The notes below the pieces were generated by a model. It saw only the letters and a program-made list of their open reading frames with translations. It did no database searches and had not been told where the DNA came from. Positions 17,693 to 27,037 of a DNA stretch of 53,762 nt are shown here, piece by piece. Where the stretch lies: contig NZ_CAJXNN010000026.1 in the NCBI RefSeq assembly GCF_913057115.1, positions 1 through 53,762 on the forward strand. Reading direction: 5' to 3'. Source of the stretch: an uncultured Roseovarius sp. GTDB lineage: Bacteria; Pseudomonadota; Alphaproteobacteria; Rhodobacterales; Rhodobacteraceae. Made by a program: the position numbers and the translations under genes. Position 1 is the first letter of the stretch; every line of letters begins with the position of its first letter.

Positions 17693-18303
17693 GTGGACGG
17701 CCACCGCTATCTGATGTTTCACGTGAAACATTGGATCGGTTGGAGTGCTTTGCTGACTTGCTTAGAAAGTGGAATCCTCGGATAAATCTTGTTTCAAAGA
17801 ATACCCTCGATGATCTGTGGACGCGGCACATCATTGATTCAATGCAGATACGCGAACTGGCGCCCGACGATATTGACCATTGGGTTGATCTTGGGTCCGG
17901 CGGTGGGTTTCCCGGTTTGGTTATCGCGATCTTGGCCTTGGAAACGGAATCGCCCAAGCGCGTCACTCTGGTAGAAAGCGACGTCAGGAAATGCGCATTT
18001 CTGCGAACTGTTCTTCGCGAGACTGGCGCAAATGCGACCGTTCTCAATCAGCGGATTGAAGAGATACCGGGTTTGCACGCAAATGTCTTGTCTGCGCGCG
18101 CCTTGGCTGATTTGCCCAAACTTCTTGCATTTACGATACAGCATTTGGCGAAGGATGGCGTTGCGCTTTTTCCCAAAGGCGCTTCGTGGCAGAAAGAGGT
18201 TGAAGACGCTCAAAGCCAGTGGAAGTTTGATTATCAGGTTGCTAAAAGCAGAACAGAAGACGGTCCCGCCATTCTTGGAATAACAGGAGTTTCCCGTGTC
18301 TGA
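17689..18303 (+). CDS. rsmG: 16S rRNA (guanine-527-N7)-methyltransferase RsmG (GidB)
   Basis: 204 residues. It methylates G527 of 16S rRNA using S-adenosylmethionine; loss gives low-level streptomycin resistance in other bacteria. The SAM motif I is [11 protein letters not shown] (66-76), preceded by family block [21 protein letters not shown]. Codons 9-14 (DVSRET) contain the second parS site. It starts at ATG 17689 overlapping the mnmG end, and its own end overlaps parA by eight bases. Confidence 0.96.
   Translation: MSGRPPLSDVSRETLDRLECFADLLRKWNPRINLVSKNTLDDLWTRHIIDSMQIRELAPDDIDHWVDLGSGGGFPGLVIAILALETESPKRVTLVESDVRKCAFLRTVLRETGANATVLNQRIEEIPGLHANVLSARALADLPKLLAFTIQHLAKDGVALFPKGASWQKEVEDAQSQWKFDYQVAKSRTEDGPAILGITGVSRV
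17715..17730. other. parS centromere site 2
   Basis: A second perfect TGTTTCACGTGAAACA, 1893 bases from the first and within the 5' coding part of rsmG. Two sites bracketing mnmG and 0.6 kb from parA mark the chromosomal partition locus. Confidence 0.95.
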
Positions 18304-19105
18304 TCCCATTCGTCCCCACGGCCCAAAAATCATTGCCGTTGCCAACCAAAAGGGGGGCGTTGGAAAGACCACCACTACGATCAATCTTGGCGCGGCTTTG
18401 GCCGAGGCTGGGCAGCGGGTTATGATTGTCGATTTGGATCCGCAGGGAAATGCATCGACCGGTCTCGGAATCGAACCCGATGAGCGGGAGTTCACCACCT
18501 ACGAACTGTTACTCGAAGATATTGATCTTTCCGATGTCATTCGCCCAACGCAGGATGACAATTTGATGATCATTCCGGCGACGGTTGACCTGAGTTCTGC
18601 GGATATCGAGCTGATTGCCAATGAAAAGCGCAGTTTTTTGCTCCATGACGCTTTGCGCCAACACGCCATGGACGGATATGGCTTCGACTATATCCTTATA
18701 GATTGCCCACCGTCCCTTAACCTTTTGACGGTGAACGCGATGGTCGCCTCCCATTCCGTGCTTGTGCCGCTGCAAAGCGAGTTTTTTGCTCTGGAAGGTC
18801 TTTCGCAATTGATGCTGACCATTCGGGAAGTGCGCCAGTCTGCCAATCCCGGATTGCGGATCGAAGGCGTTGTGCTGACGATGTATGACGCCCGTAACAA
18901 CTTGTCTTCCCAAGTCGAGCAAGACGCCCGCGACAATCTTGGCGATCTTGTGTTTCAAACCCGGATTCCCCGGAATGTTCGCGTCAGCGAAGCGCCGTCC
19001 TATTCAGTTTCCGTTCTTGACTACGATACAGGCTCCAAAGGTGCGCAGGCCTATCGTGACTTGGCGCAAGAGCTTATGAAAAATCAAACGCGAGCCGCCG
19101 CATAA
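18296..19105 (+). CDS. parA: Chromosome partitioning ATPase ParA (Soj)
   Basis: 269 residues. Deviant Walker A ATPase that binds DNA non-specifically as an ATP dimer and pulls ParB-parS complexes apart. KGGVGKTTTTIN (19-30) holds the signature lysine, followed by VDLDPQGNASTGLG and DYILIDCPPSLNLLT. The length and absence of an N-terminal DNA-binding domain fit the chromosomal (type Ib-like) ParA. GTG 18296 is used as start, overlapping rsmG by eight bases. parB follows after 15 bases. Confidence 0.97.
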   Translation: MSDPIRPHGPKIIAVANQKGGVGKTTTTINLGAALAEAGQRVMIVDLDPQGNASTGLGIEPDEREFTTYELLLEDIDLSDVIRPTQDDNLMIIPATVDLSSADIELIANEKRSFLLHDALRQHAMDGYGFDYILIDCPPSLNLLTVNAMVASHSVLVPLQSEFFALEGLSQLMLTIREVRQSANPGLRIEGVVLTMYDARNNLSSQVEQDARDNLGDLVFQTRIPRNVRVSEAPSYSVSVLDYDTGSKGAQAYRDLAQELMKNQTRAAA

Positions 19106-19120
19106 CGAAGGGAGCCAGCC

Positions 19121-20023
19121 ATGGCCGATAAAAAAACCAAACAACGCGGCCTCGGTCGTGGGCTCTCCGCACTAATGGCGGATGTTGCCGAGGATAGCGC
19201 ACAGACTGGTGAGGCCCCCAAAGCGCCTGAGCGCGACATCCCAATCGAGAAAATTTTGCCCAACCCGGACCAACCTCGGCGTAGCTTTGACCCGGAAAAA
19301 CTTGATGACTTGGCGGCGTCCATCAAGGAAAAGGGTATTATCCAGCCATTGATCGTGCGCCCAAAGCCGGACACGGATGGGGCCTTCGAGATTGTCGCCG
19401 GTGAGCGGCGTTGGCGCGCCGCCCAAATGGCGAAATTGCACGAAGTTCCCGTTCTTATCCGGGAATTCGATGATACCGAAGTTCTTGAAGTTGCAATTAT
19501 TGAGAATATTCAGCGTGCGGATTTGAATCCTGTTGAGGAAGCGGCAGGCTACCAACAGTTGATGGACAAGTTCGGCCATACGCAAGAAAGGCTGGCTGAA
19601 GCCCTGGGCAAAAGCCGCAGTCATATCGCGAATTCGATGCGTCTGCTGGGCCTTCCGTCAGAAGTGCAGACCTATCTTGGCGAGGGGCAGCTTTCAGCCG
19701 GGCACGCACGAGCCCTCATTACCTCGGATGACCCTGCCAAACTGGCCCGCGAGGTGATCAAGAAAGGGCTTTCAGTTCGTGAGACCGAAAAGCTTGCGAA
19801 GAAGCCAATGGGCAACATTTTCTCCGAGGACGGCAATCGCAAGAAGTCGACCGCACCGGCAAAAGATGCAGATACAAAAGCACTTGAGGGCGATCTATCT
19901 GCCAATCTTGGTATGAAGGTCTCGTTGAACCACAAGCCGGGACAGGAAAACGGTCAAATCACTATTTCCTATGATACTTTGGATCAGCTCGATGAACTCT
20001 GTCGTTTACTAAGCTCAAGCTGA
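19121..20023 (+). CDS. parB: Chromosome partitioning protein ParB (Spo0J)
   Basis: 300 residues. CTP-dependent clamp that loads at parS and spreads. An N-terminal ParA-stimulating region with basic RGLGRGLSAL (9-18) is followed by the nuclease-like CTP-binding domain with GERRWRAA (94-101), the ENIQRADLNPVEEA block (128-141), a helix-turn-helix (about 155-180, ALGKSRSHIANSMRLLGLP) and a C-terminal dimerisation segment. Its targets at 15822 and 17715 are in the same operon. The stop overlaps the convergent hemW stop by nine bases. Confidence 0.97.
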   Translation: MADKKTKQRGLGRGLSALMADVAEDSAQTGEAPKAPERDIPIEKILPNPDQPRRSFDPEKLDDLAASIKEKGIIQPLIVRPKPDTDGAFEIVAGERRWRAAQMAKLHEVPVLIREFDDTEVLEVAIIENIQRADLNPVEEAAGYQQLMDKFGHTQERLAEALGKSRSHIANSMRLLGLPSEVQTYLGEGQLSAGHARALITSDDPAKLAREVIKKGLSVRETEKLAKKPMGNIFSEDGNRKKSTAPAKDADTKALEGDLSANLGMKVSLNHKPGQENGQITISYDTLDQLDELCRLLSSS

Positions 20024-21175
20024 TGTCAGCAGACTGTTCAAAACCGAGTTAAGCACAAGGCGGCCGGCTTGGGTTGTGCGCACCCGGTCGCCAGCCTCAT
20101 TGATCATCCCAAGGTCAAGAAGATCATCCAGCGCCTTGCGCGGCAAAGGTTCTCCGGCAAGGCTTTCATACCGCCGCTTACTAATTCCTTCATTGATGCG
20201 AAGGCCCATCAAAAGGAACTCAATTGCCTGTTCTTCCGCTGGAATAGGCTCAAAAACCTTCTCAACTTCAGGCTGCCGCACACTCGCAAGCCACCGCGTT
20301 GGATTGGAATAGGCTTCCGTCGCGTATCGGGTTCCCTTCAGTGTAACACGCCCATGCGCCCCGGGGCCAATCCCGACGTAATCGCCATATCTCCAATAGA
20401 TCAGATTATGACGGGATTCCGCGCCGATTCTCGCATGATTGGAGACCTCGTAAGCCCCCAACCCTTCTGCCTCACACAAATCTTGAGTCAGTTGATACAT
20501 GTCCGCAGCAAGGTCATCTTTCGGCAATCCTTTCAGGCCGCCTTTGGAAAAACGGTCTCCAAAGGCGGTGCCGGGTTCGATTGTCAGCTGATAAAGTGAG
20601 AAATGATCGACGGCCATTTGCAGTGCCTCGGTCAGTTCATTTCGCCATTGCTCAAGCGACTGGTCTTGCCGGGCATAGATCATGTCAAAACTGACACGAT
20701 CAAAGTTTTTGCGCGCAATATCAAAGGCTTGGCGTGCCTCTGACACGCTGTGAATCCGACCAAGACGCCGAAGATCATCATCATTCAGCGCTTGAATACC
20801 CATAGAGATCCTTGAAATACCGCCCTGCGCATATTCACGGAACCGACCAGCTTCGACCGACCCGGGGTTGGCTTCAAGCGTAACCTCAAGATCATTCGCA
20901 ACTGGCCAGTGCTTTTGCACCCGCTCCAGAATTGCGGCCACGGTGCCCGGATCCATCAAACTGGGTGTGCCACCACCAAAGAAAACAGAATTAAGTACGC
21001 GATTAGGTACTAACTCCGCGTAACGGTCCAATTCCGCGAGATAAGCCGCTTTCCAAGCGGCCTGATCAATTTGGCGCGACACATGGGAATTGAAATCGCA
21101 ATACGGGCACTTAGCCTCACAAAACGGCCAGTGAATATAGAGGGCAAAGCCCCCGTTTTGCCAATCCTCAGCCAA
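20015..21175 (-). CDS. hemW: HemW radical SAM haem chaperone
   Basis: 386 residues. The radical SAM motif is CEAKCPYC with Cys19, Cys23 and Cys26 binding a 4Fe-4S cluster; FFGGGTPSL follows, and the C-terminal HemN-like domain ([11 protein letters not shown]) is present. It lacks the extra N-terminal features of coproporphyrinogen dehydrogenase HemN and begins [14 protein letters not shown], so it is called as HemW, a haem-binding chaperone rather than the oxidase. It overlaps rdgB by eight bases. Confidence 0.93.
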   Translation of the reverse strand: MAEDWQNGGFALYIHWPFCEAKCPYCDFNSHVSRQIDQAAWKAAYLAELDRYAELVPNRVLNSVFFGGGTPSLMDPGTVAAILERVQKHWPVANDLEVTLEANPGSVEAGRFREYAQGGISRISMGIQALNDDDLRRLGRIHSVSEARQAFDIARKNFDRVSFDMIYARQDQSLEQWRNELTEALQMAVDHFSLYQLTIEPGTAFGDRFSKGGLKGLPKDDLAADMYQLTQDLCEAEGLGAYEVSNHARIGAESRHNLIYWRYGDYVGIGPGAHGRVTLKGTRYATEAYSNPTRWLASVRQPEVEKVFEPIPAEEQAIEFLLMGLRINEGISKRRYESLAGEPLPRKALDDLLDLGMINEAGDRVRTTQAGRLVLNSVLNSLLTSA

Positions 21176-21776
21176 AACAGCCCTTCACAAGTTTTGCGAA
21201 GGCATCCGCACGATGGCTGATCTTGTTCTTTTCCCAGCGATCAATTTCCCCGAAGGTCTTATCGTAGCCTTCAGGTTGAAAAATCGGATCGTAGCCATGT
21301 CCTTCATGTCCCCGCATGGGCCAGACGATCTGCCCCTCTACCGTGCCGGGGAAGACCTCGTCATGCCCATCCGGCCAAGCCAGCACCAAGGTGCAGCAAA
21401 AACGCGCGGTCCATGGTTTGGGTTTTCCGCTTTCCAAAAGCCGATCATGGGCTTTGCCCATGGCCATTGTGAAATCGCGCCCTTTTTCGGTTTCGGCCCA
21501 ATTTGCCGTGAAAACACCCGGCGCACCGTCCAAAGCATCAATCTCGATACCCGAATCGTCCGACAAGGCCGGCAATCCGGCCGCTTTCGCCGCCGCATGG
21601 GCCTTGATCCGTGCGTTACCGACAAAGGTCGTTTCAGTCTCTTCCGGTTCACCGAGGCCTTTTTCAGCCGCACCAACAACCTGCACGCCGAAAGGCTCCA
21701 GCAAATTGGCGATCTCTTCCAGCTTCCCGGCATTATGAGTCGCCACCAAAAGCGTGTCGCCGTCGAATTTACGCAT
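21168..21776 (-). CDS. rdgB: Non-canonical purine NTP pyrophosphatase (RdgB/HAM1)
   Basis: 202 residues. It hydrolyses dITP, ITP and XTP to monophosphates, keeping deaminated purines out of DNA and RNA. The N-terminal [11 protein letters not shown] motif, [19 protein letters not shown] and the C-terminal YDPIFQPEG and [10 protein letters not shown] blocks are diagnostic. Eight-base overlaps with rph upstream and hemW downstream indicate the operon rph-rdgB-hemW, a common arrangement in alphaproteobacteria. Confidence 0.96.
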   Translation of the reverse strand: MRKFDGDTLLVATHNAGKLEEIANLLEPFGVQVVGAAEKGLGEPEETETTFVGNARIKAHAAAKAAGLPALSDDSGIEIDALDGAPGVFTANWAETEKGRDFTMAMGKAHDRLLESGKPKPWTARFCCTLVLAWPDGHDEVFPGTVEGQIVWPMRGHEGHGYDPIFQPEGYDKTFGEIDRWEKNKISHRADAFAKLVKGCFG

Positions 21777-22485
21777 CGACTGCTGCCTTTTGTGCCGTGA
21801 CCAACTCCAAAACCCCCTTCTCCGCCAAATCCAAAAGCTGGTTCATCTGGTCCCGGCTATACGTCGAACCCTCGGCACTCATCTGAACTTCGATCAGTTG
21901 CTTTGATCCGGTCATGATGAAATTCCCGTCGACTCCGGCTTCGCTATCTTCGGGATAATCCAGATCCAGAACCGGTTGACCGGCGTAAATCCCGCAGCTC
22001 ACCGCCGCCACCGGATCAATCATCGGATCGCTCACCACGTCGCCGATCTTCATCAGCTTCTTGACCGCAAGACGAAGCGCCACCCAACCCCCGGTGATCG
22101 AGGCACAGCGCGTCCCGCCATCCGCCTGAATCACATCGCAATCCACGGTGATTTGCCGCTCGCCCAAGGCCACGCGGTCAACCCCGGCGCGCAAGGACCT
22201 GCCAATAAGCCGCTGAATCTCAACCGTGCGGCCACCTTGTTTCCCAGCAGTCGCCTCACGGCGCATCCGGCTGGTCGTTGACCGCGGCAGCATTCCGTAC
22301 TCCGCCGTGACCCATCCAAGGCCCGATCCCTTGATGAACGGCGGCACGCGGTCTTCGATCGTGGCGGTGCACAGAACATGGGTATCCCCCATCTTGATCA
22401 TGCACGAGCCTTCGGCATGTTTTGTAACCTCTGTCTCGATTGAAACAGCACGCATTTCACTTAAATTTCTACCCGACGGACGCAT
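21769..22485 (-). CDS. rph: Ribonuclease PH
   Basis: 238 residues, the same length as E. coli RNase PH. A phosphorolytic 3'-5' exoribonuclease that trims tRNA 3' ends. MRPSGRN at the start, [30 protein letters not shown] and [17 protein letters not shown] are signature blocks, with phosphate-binding arginines in the second half of the hexameric ring fold. ATG 22485 is used because MRPSGR is the universal start; the frame remains open upstream. It is divergent from hrcA across about 120 bases. Confidence 0.96.
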   Translation of the reverse strand: MRPSGRNLSEMRAVSIETEVTKHAEGSCMIKMGDTHVLCTATIEDRVPPFIKGSGLGWVTAEYGMLPRSTTSRMRREATAGKQGGRTVEIQRLIGRSLRAGVDRVALGERQITVDCDVIQADGGTRCASITGGWVALRLAVKKLMKIGDVVSDPMIDPVAAVSCGIYAGQPVLDLDYPEDSEAGVDGNFIMTGSKQLIEVQMSAEGSTYSRDQMNQLLDLAEKGVLELVTAQKAAVDA

Positions 22486-22604
22486 GGTATCTCCCTCAAC
22501 ATGGTTGGTTTGGGGATACATGCGCCGCTGGTCGGATAGCAACCCCGATTGACCTTTTCCGACAAGCATCTTTAATGGCGGATCATACGGGATATATGGG
22601 ACAT

Positions 22605-23669
22605 ATGAGCAACGCCGGTAAAATACTGGAACAGATGAACGACCGCTCGCGCGAGGTGTTCCGCCGCGTGGTCGAATCCTATCTTGCTTCGGGCGATCCC
22701 GTCGGCTCCCGCACGCTGACCCGCGACATGAGCGAAAAGGTCTCTGCGGCAACCGTCCGCAACGTGATGCAGGATCTGGAATACCTCGGCTTGCTGGACA
22801 GCCCCCATGTCAGCGCGGGCCGCATCCCCACCCAGGAAGGCCTGCGGATGTTCGTAGATGGCCTTCTTGAAGTCGGTGATCTCGAAAACACCGACCGCAA
22901 GATGATTGATGCCACCCTTGGATCAAATTCCGATGATGTCACCGGCGCGTTGGATCGCATCGGTTCCGCCCTTTCGGGGGTCACACAGGGCGCCTCTCTG
23001 GTTCTTGCGCCAAAGCATGAGGCCCCCATCAAGCATATCGAGTTCGTCAGTCTGTCACATGATCGCGCCTTGGTGGTACTGGTCTTTGCCGATGGTCATG
23101 TCGAAAACCGCATCTTCCATCCGCCGCCCGGACAGACGCCAAGCTCCATGCGCGAAGCGGCGAATTTTCTGAACGCCCTGGTCGAAGGCAAAACCATCTC
23201 CGATCTGCAAACCGTGATCGCCCGCGAAATCAGCGCGCGACGGCAAGAGATCGACCAATTGGCCCATCAACTTGTAGAAAGCGGTTTGGCGGTCTGGGAT
23301 GGCGACAGCGACAATTACGAACGCCTCATCGTGCGTGGCCGCGCGAATCTGCTGAACTCGGAAACCGAGGAAGAGGAGTTCGACCGCATTCGCACCCTGT
23401 TTGACGATCTCGAACGCAAGCGCGACATCGCCGAATTCCTCGAACTGGCCGATGAAGGCGAAGGCGTGCGCATTTTTATTGGCTCCGAGAACAAACTTTT
23501 CTCACTTTCGGGTTCCTCTCTGGTGGTCTCTCCTTATATGAACGCAGACCGAAAGATCATCGGCGCGGTGGGCGTGATTGGCCCGACCCGCCTGAACTAT
23601 GGACGTATCGTGCCGATTGTGGATTACACGGCGCAACTTGTTGGAAAGCTGATCGCTGACCGCAGCTAA
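22605..23669 (+). CDS. hrcA: Heat-inducible transcription repressor HrcA
   Basis: 354 residues. It represses groESL and dnaK-type operons by binding CIRCE elements, with GroEL as co-factor. An N-terminal winged helix ([47 protein letters not shown]) precedes a GAF-like middle domain and the C-terminal [18 protein letters not shown] block. Several in-frame starts exist (22575, 22596, 22605); [15 protein letters not shown] at 22605 matches the family best and has GGGA upstream. No CIRCE was seen in the intergenic region. grpE begins nine bases after the stop. Confidence 0.93.
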   Translation: MSNAGKILEQMNDRSREVFRRVVESYLASGDPVGSRTLTRDMSEKVSAATVRNVMQDLEYLGLLDSPHVSAGRIPTQEGLRMFVDGLLEVGDLENTDRKMIDATLGSNSDDVTGALDRIGSALSGVTQGASLVLAPKHEAPIKHIEFVSLSHDRALVVLVFADGHVENRIFHPPPGQTPSSMREAANFLNALVEGKTISDLQTVIAREISARRQEIDQLAHQLVESGLAVWDGDSDNYERLIVRGRANLLNSETEEEEFDRIRTLFDDLERKRDIAEFLELADEGEGVRIFIGSENKLFSLSGSSLVVSPYMNADRKIIGAVGVIGPTRLNYGRIVPIVDYTAQLVGKLIADRS

Positions 23670-23678
23670 AGGTGAATT

Positions 23679-24239
23679 ATGGCAGAGCCGAAAAACGACG
23701 ACTTCCTCGACGACCTTGCTCAGGCCGAGGCCGAGGAACAATCTCATCACGCGGATGAAATCGACGACGCAGAGGCCGAGATCGAGGCGCTACGCGCTGA
23801 GCGGGATGCCCTTCAGGATAAATTCATGCGCGCCCTGGCCGAGGCCGAAAATGCCCGCAAGCGGAGCGAGAAAGACCGCCGCGAGGCTGAAAACTACGGT
23901 GGCTCGAAACTCGCCCGCGACATGCTGCCTGTCTACGACAACATGAAGCGCGCGCTTGAGGCCGCCACCGACGAGCAGAAAGAGGTGTCCGCCGCCCTGA
24001 TCGAAGGGATTGAGCTGACCATGCGGGAACTCCTCAACGTCTTTTCCAAGCACGGCATCACGCTGATTTCACCCGAAGTTGGCGATAAATTCGACCCCAA
24101 CCACCACGAAGCAATGTTCGAGGCCCCGCTGCCCGGCACCAAATCAGGCGAGATCATTCAGGTCTCTGCCCAGGGTTTCATGCTGCACGACCGTATCTTG
24201 CGCCCCGCGCAGGTGGGCGTGTCGTCCTTCCAAGGCTAA
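23679..24239 (+). CDS. grpE: GrpE nucleotide exchange factor
   Basis: 186 residues. GrpE releases ADP from DnaK. An acidic N-terminus and a long coiled coil (about 30-75; EIEALRAERDALQDKFMRALAEAEN split over heptads) precede the C-terminal beta domain with EVGDKFDPNHHEAMFE and the terminal GFMLHDRILRPAQVGVS block. Its position directly behind hrcA is the common heat-shock arrangement. A compact hairpin follows immediately. Confidence 0.96.
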   Translation: MAEPKNDDFLDDLAQAEAEEQSHHADEIDDAEAEIEALRAERDALQDKFMRALAEAENARKRSEKDRREAENYGGSKLARDMLPVYDNMKRALEAATDEQKEVSAALIEGIELTMRELLNVFSKHGITLISPEVGDKFDPNHHEAMFEAPLPGTKSGEIIQVSAQGFMLHDRILRPAQVGVSSFQG

Positions 24240-24245
24240 CGATAG

Positions 24246-24262
24246 GCCGGGGTCACCCCGGC
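24246..24262. terminator. Hairpin between convergent grpE and mutS
   Basis: GCCGGGG (24246-24252) and CCCCGGC (24256-24262) form a 7-base-pair stem with loop TCA, followed by TTAT on the plus strand. The loop is the complement of the mutS stop codon, so the last mutS codons are part of the hairpin. A weak intrinsic terminator for grpE. Confidence 0.5.
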
Positions 24263-26889
24263 TTATCCGCCAACCCCTTCAATTCATAAATCAAATCAAG
24301 CGCCTCGCGCGGAGTCAGGTCATCGGGCAGGATCTCGGCCATCCGCTTGTCCAGATCAGACGCGCGCACTGGCGCAGGGGCGGGCGGCGGCGTGGCCGAG
24401 AAAAGCGGCAGATCATCAATCAACGCCTTCTGCGCCGTGCCACCTTCCCTCTCGCCTTTCTCCAAGGCATCCAGAACCACGCGCGCCCGTTCCACCACGG
24501 TGTGCGGCAACCCGGCCAGCTTGGCCACTTGCACACCATAACTTCGGTCTGCGGCTCCACGCTTCACCTCGTGCAGGAAAATCACCTCGCCCTCGTGTTC
24601 CTTCACGCTCACCGTGGCATTATCCACCCGACCCAACTTGTCACTCAGGTTGGTCAACTCGTGGTAATGCGTGGCGAACAAGGCCCGGCAGCCATTCACA
24701 TCGTGCAAATGTTCCAAAGTGGCCCAGGCAATGCTCAACCCGTCATAGGTTGCCGTCCCGCGCCCGATCTCGTCCAGAATGACGAGCGCATGATTATCCG
24801 CTTGGTTCAAAATCGCCGCCGTTTCGACCATCTCAACCATAAAGGTCGACCGCCCGCGCGCCAGATCATCACTCGCTCCAACGCGGCTGAACAATTGGCT
24901 GACCAGACCAACATGCGCGCTGGAGGCAGGCACGAAACTCCCCGCCTGCGCCAAAAGCGCGATGAGCGCGTTTTGCCGCAAGAACGTCGATTTACCCGCC
25001 ATGTTCGGCCCGGTCAGCAGCCAGATATCGCTCTCATCTCCAAGCGCGCAGTCATTGGCGATAAAGGGCTCGCCCGCCTTGCGCAGCGCTTGTTCCACAA
25101 CCGGATGCCGCCCGCCTTTAATCTCCAGGGCCCTGCTTTCATCCACCTGTGGCCGGCACCAGTTTTCGCCCCGCGCCAAATCCGCCAAACCGGTGGTCAA
25201 ATCCATTTCCGCCAAAGCGCGCGCCGCCTGCGAAACCTCTGCCGATTTCTCCAAAATCGCCGCTTTCAGGCTGTCATAGAGCCGCTTTTCAATCTCAAGT
25301 GCCCGCCCCCCGGCATTCAGAATCTTGGTTTCCATCTCGCTTAGCGGCACGGTGGTAAACCGCACTTGGTTCGCCGTGGTCTGCCGGTGCTTGAAGGTTT
25401 CGCTCAGCGGTTCCGACAGCATCTTGTCGGCATGGGTGCTGGTGACTTCGACAAAATAGCCCAGCACATTGTTATGCTTGACCTTCAGGCTCTGAATCCC
25501 GGTCAGCTCCTGATATTCGCTCTGCATCGCCGCGATCACGCCGCGCCCTTCATCGCGAAGTTGGCGCACTTCATCCAATTCCGCGTCATATCCGGGCGCG
25601 ATGAATCCGCCATCCCGCGCCAAAAGCGGTGGTTCGGCAATAAGAGCTTGATCCAGCAAGTCCAAAAGCGCGTCATGCCCGGTCAAATCCCCCGCCGCCT
25701 CGGCCAATACCTTGGGTAACTCCAATCCCTCGACCATCCCCGCAATCTCACCGGCCTGCGCCAGACCATTGCGAATGGCCGCCAAGTCCCTTGGCCCGCC
25801 CCGATCAAGGCCAAGGCGGCTTAGCGCCCGGTCAAGGTCCGGCACCTTCCGCAGCGCCCCGCGCAAATCTTCGGAAAATCGACCCTGTTCCACCGCAAAA
25901 GTCACCGCTTGCAAGCGATCTTGCACCACCTCCAACACCCGGCTGGGGCTGGACAGTCGCCGTTCCAACAAACGGCCACCGCCCGCCGTCACCGTCCGAT
26001 CAACCGAGGCCAAAAGCGATCCGGCCCGCCCACCGCTCATCGCTTGGGTAATCTCAAGATTGCGCCGCGTGGCGGCATCAATCTGCATCACCCGCGCCTG
26101 CGCCTCGCGCTGTGGCACCTGCAACAGGGGCAGTTTGCCCTTTTGCGTGATCTCGAGGTACTCAACGATGGCCCCCATCGCCGCCACTTCGGGCCGGCTG
26201 AAGGCCCCGAAAGCCTCCAATGTGCCAACGTCAAACAAGTCACAGAGGCGCTTTTCGCCACCAGTACTGTCAAAAGCCGCGCGACCCAGTTCCGTCACCG
26301 AGGCCCCGGATTCAGTGACTATTTCACCCAAATCCGCGTCATCTTCACTGGCAACAATCACTTCAGACGGGGCCAAGCGCGCCAATTCCGGCCCAAGCCT
26401 CACCTGCGCTAAGGGCATCACGTGAAACGCGCCCGTCGAAATATCGACCCAGGCCAAGGCCCCCTCGCCCCGCACCTGTGCAAAACTGGCCAGGTAATTG
26501 TGCCGCCGCGCCTCAAGCAGGCTTTCTTCGGTCAACGTCCCGGGTGTGACCAGCCGCACGACCCCACGCTTAACCACCGATTTCGAGCCGCGCTTTTTCG
26601 CCTCCTCGGGGCTTTCCATCTGCTCACAGACAGCCACGCGAAACCCTTTGCGAATAAGTGTCAAAAGGTAATTCTCAGCGGCATGCACCGGCACCCCGCA
26701 CATCGGGATATCCTCGCCCAGATGCTTGCCCCGCTTGGTCAGGGCAATATCCAAAGCCTCCGCCGCCGATACGGCATCATCAAAGAACAGCTCGTAAAAA
26801 TCCCCCATCCGGTAAAACAGCAAAGCCCCCGGATATTCGGCCTTGATCTCAAGGTACTGCGCCATCATCGGCGTCACGGTGGATTTCAT
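24253..26889 (-). CDS. mutS: DNA mismatch repair protein MutS
   Basis: 878 residues. It recognises mismatches and starts repair with MutL. The N-terminal mismatch-binding motif is [14 protein letters not shown] (Phe-x-Glu within), the connector and lever domains follow, and the ATPase near residue 610 onward has Walker [21 protein letters not shown] and Walker [17 protein letters not shown] with the DEIGRGT signature. ATG 26889 ([16 protein letters not shown]) is preferred over an upstream GTG at 26898. It is divergent from maeB. Confidence 0.97.
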   Translation of the reverse strand: MKSTVTPMMAQYLEIKAEYPGALLFYRMGDFYELFFDDAVSAAEALDIALTKRGKHLGEDIPMCGVPVHAAENYLLTLIRKGFRVAVCEQMESPEEAKKRGSKSVVKRGVVRLVTPGTLTEESLLEARRHNYLASFAQVRGEGALAWVDISTGAFHVMPLAQVRLGPELARLAPSEVIVASEDDADLGEIVTESGASVTELGRAAFDSTGGEKRLCDLFDVGTLEAFGAFSRPEVAAMGAIVEYLEITQKGKLPLLQVPQREAQARVMQIDAATRRNLEITQAMSGGRAGSLLASVDRTVTAGGGRLLERRLSSPSRVLEVVQDRLQAVTFAVEQGRFSEDLRGALRKVPDLDRALSRLGLDRGGPRDLAAIRNGLAQAGEIAGMVEGLELPKVLAEAAGDLTGHDALLDLLDQALIAEPPLLARDGGFIAPGYDAELDEVRQLRDEGRGVIAAMQSEYQELTGIQSLKVKHNNVLGYFVEVTSTHADKMLSEPLSETFKHRQTTANQVRFTTVPLSEMETKILNAGGRALEIEKRLYDSLKAAILEKSAEVSQAARALAEMDLTTGLADLARGENWCRPQVDESRALEIKGGRHPVVEQALRKAGEPFIANDCALGDESDIWLLTGPNMAGKSTFLRQNALIALLAQAGSFVPASSAHVGLVSQLFSRVGASDDLARGRSTFMVEMVETAAILNQADNHALVILDEIGRGTATYDGLSIAWATLEHLHDVNGCRALFATHYHELTNLSDKLGRVDNATVSVKEHEGEVIFLHEVKRGAADRSYGVQVAKLAGLPHTVVERARVVLDALEKGEREGGTAQKALIDDLPLFSATPPPAPAPVRASDLDKRMAEILPDDLTPREALDLIYELKGLADKPG

Positions 26890-27037
26890 GGATGTCACGT
26901 CTGCCCCCGGCGTTGATTGCCGCCAACATTACAAAGCCAAGCCCGCGCATGAAACCCGAAAACCCGCTTGCGGTTGAGGCTACCGCCAACCCCCGCTATG
27001 GAGTATCGAATCCGACTGATCCTAATAAGGCCGCGAC

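Noticed and set aside
22486..22604. CIRCE element controlling hrcA
   Set aside because: No TTAGCACTC-N9-GAGTGCTAA or close variant was found in the gap.
24079..25344. 421-codon plus-strand frame opposite mutS
   Set aside because: Shadow frame; mutS has all expected motifs on the other strand and the translation is Arg/Gln/His-rich without domains.
26406..26421. Possible third parS-like sequence (CACGTGAAAC) inside mutS
   Set aside because: Only about 12 of 16 positions fit and the left arm is poor; treated as chance.
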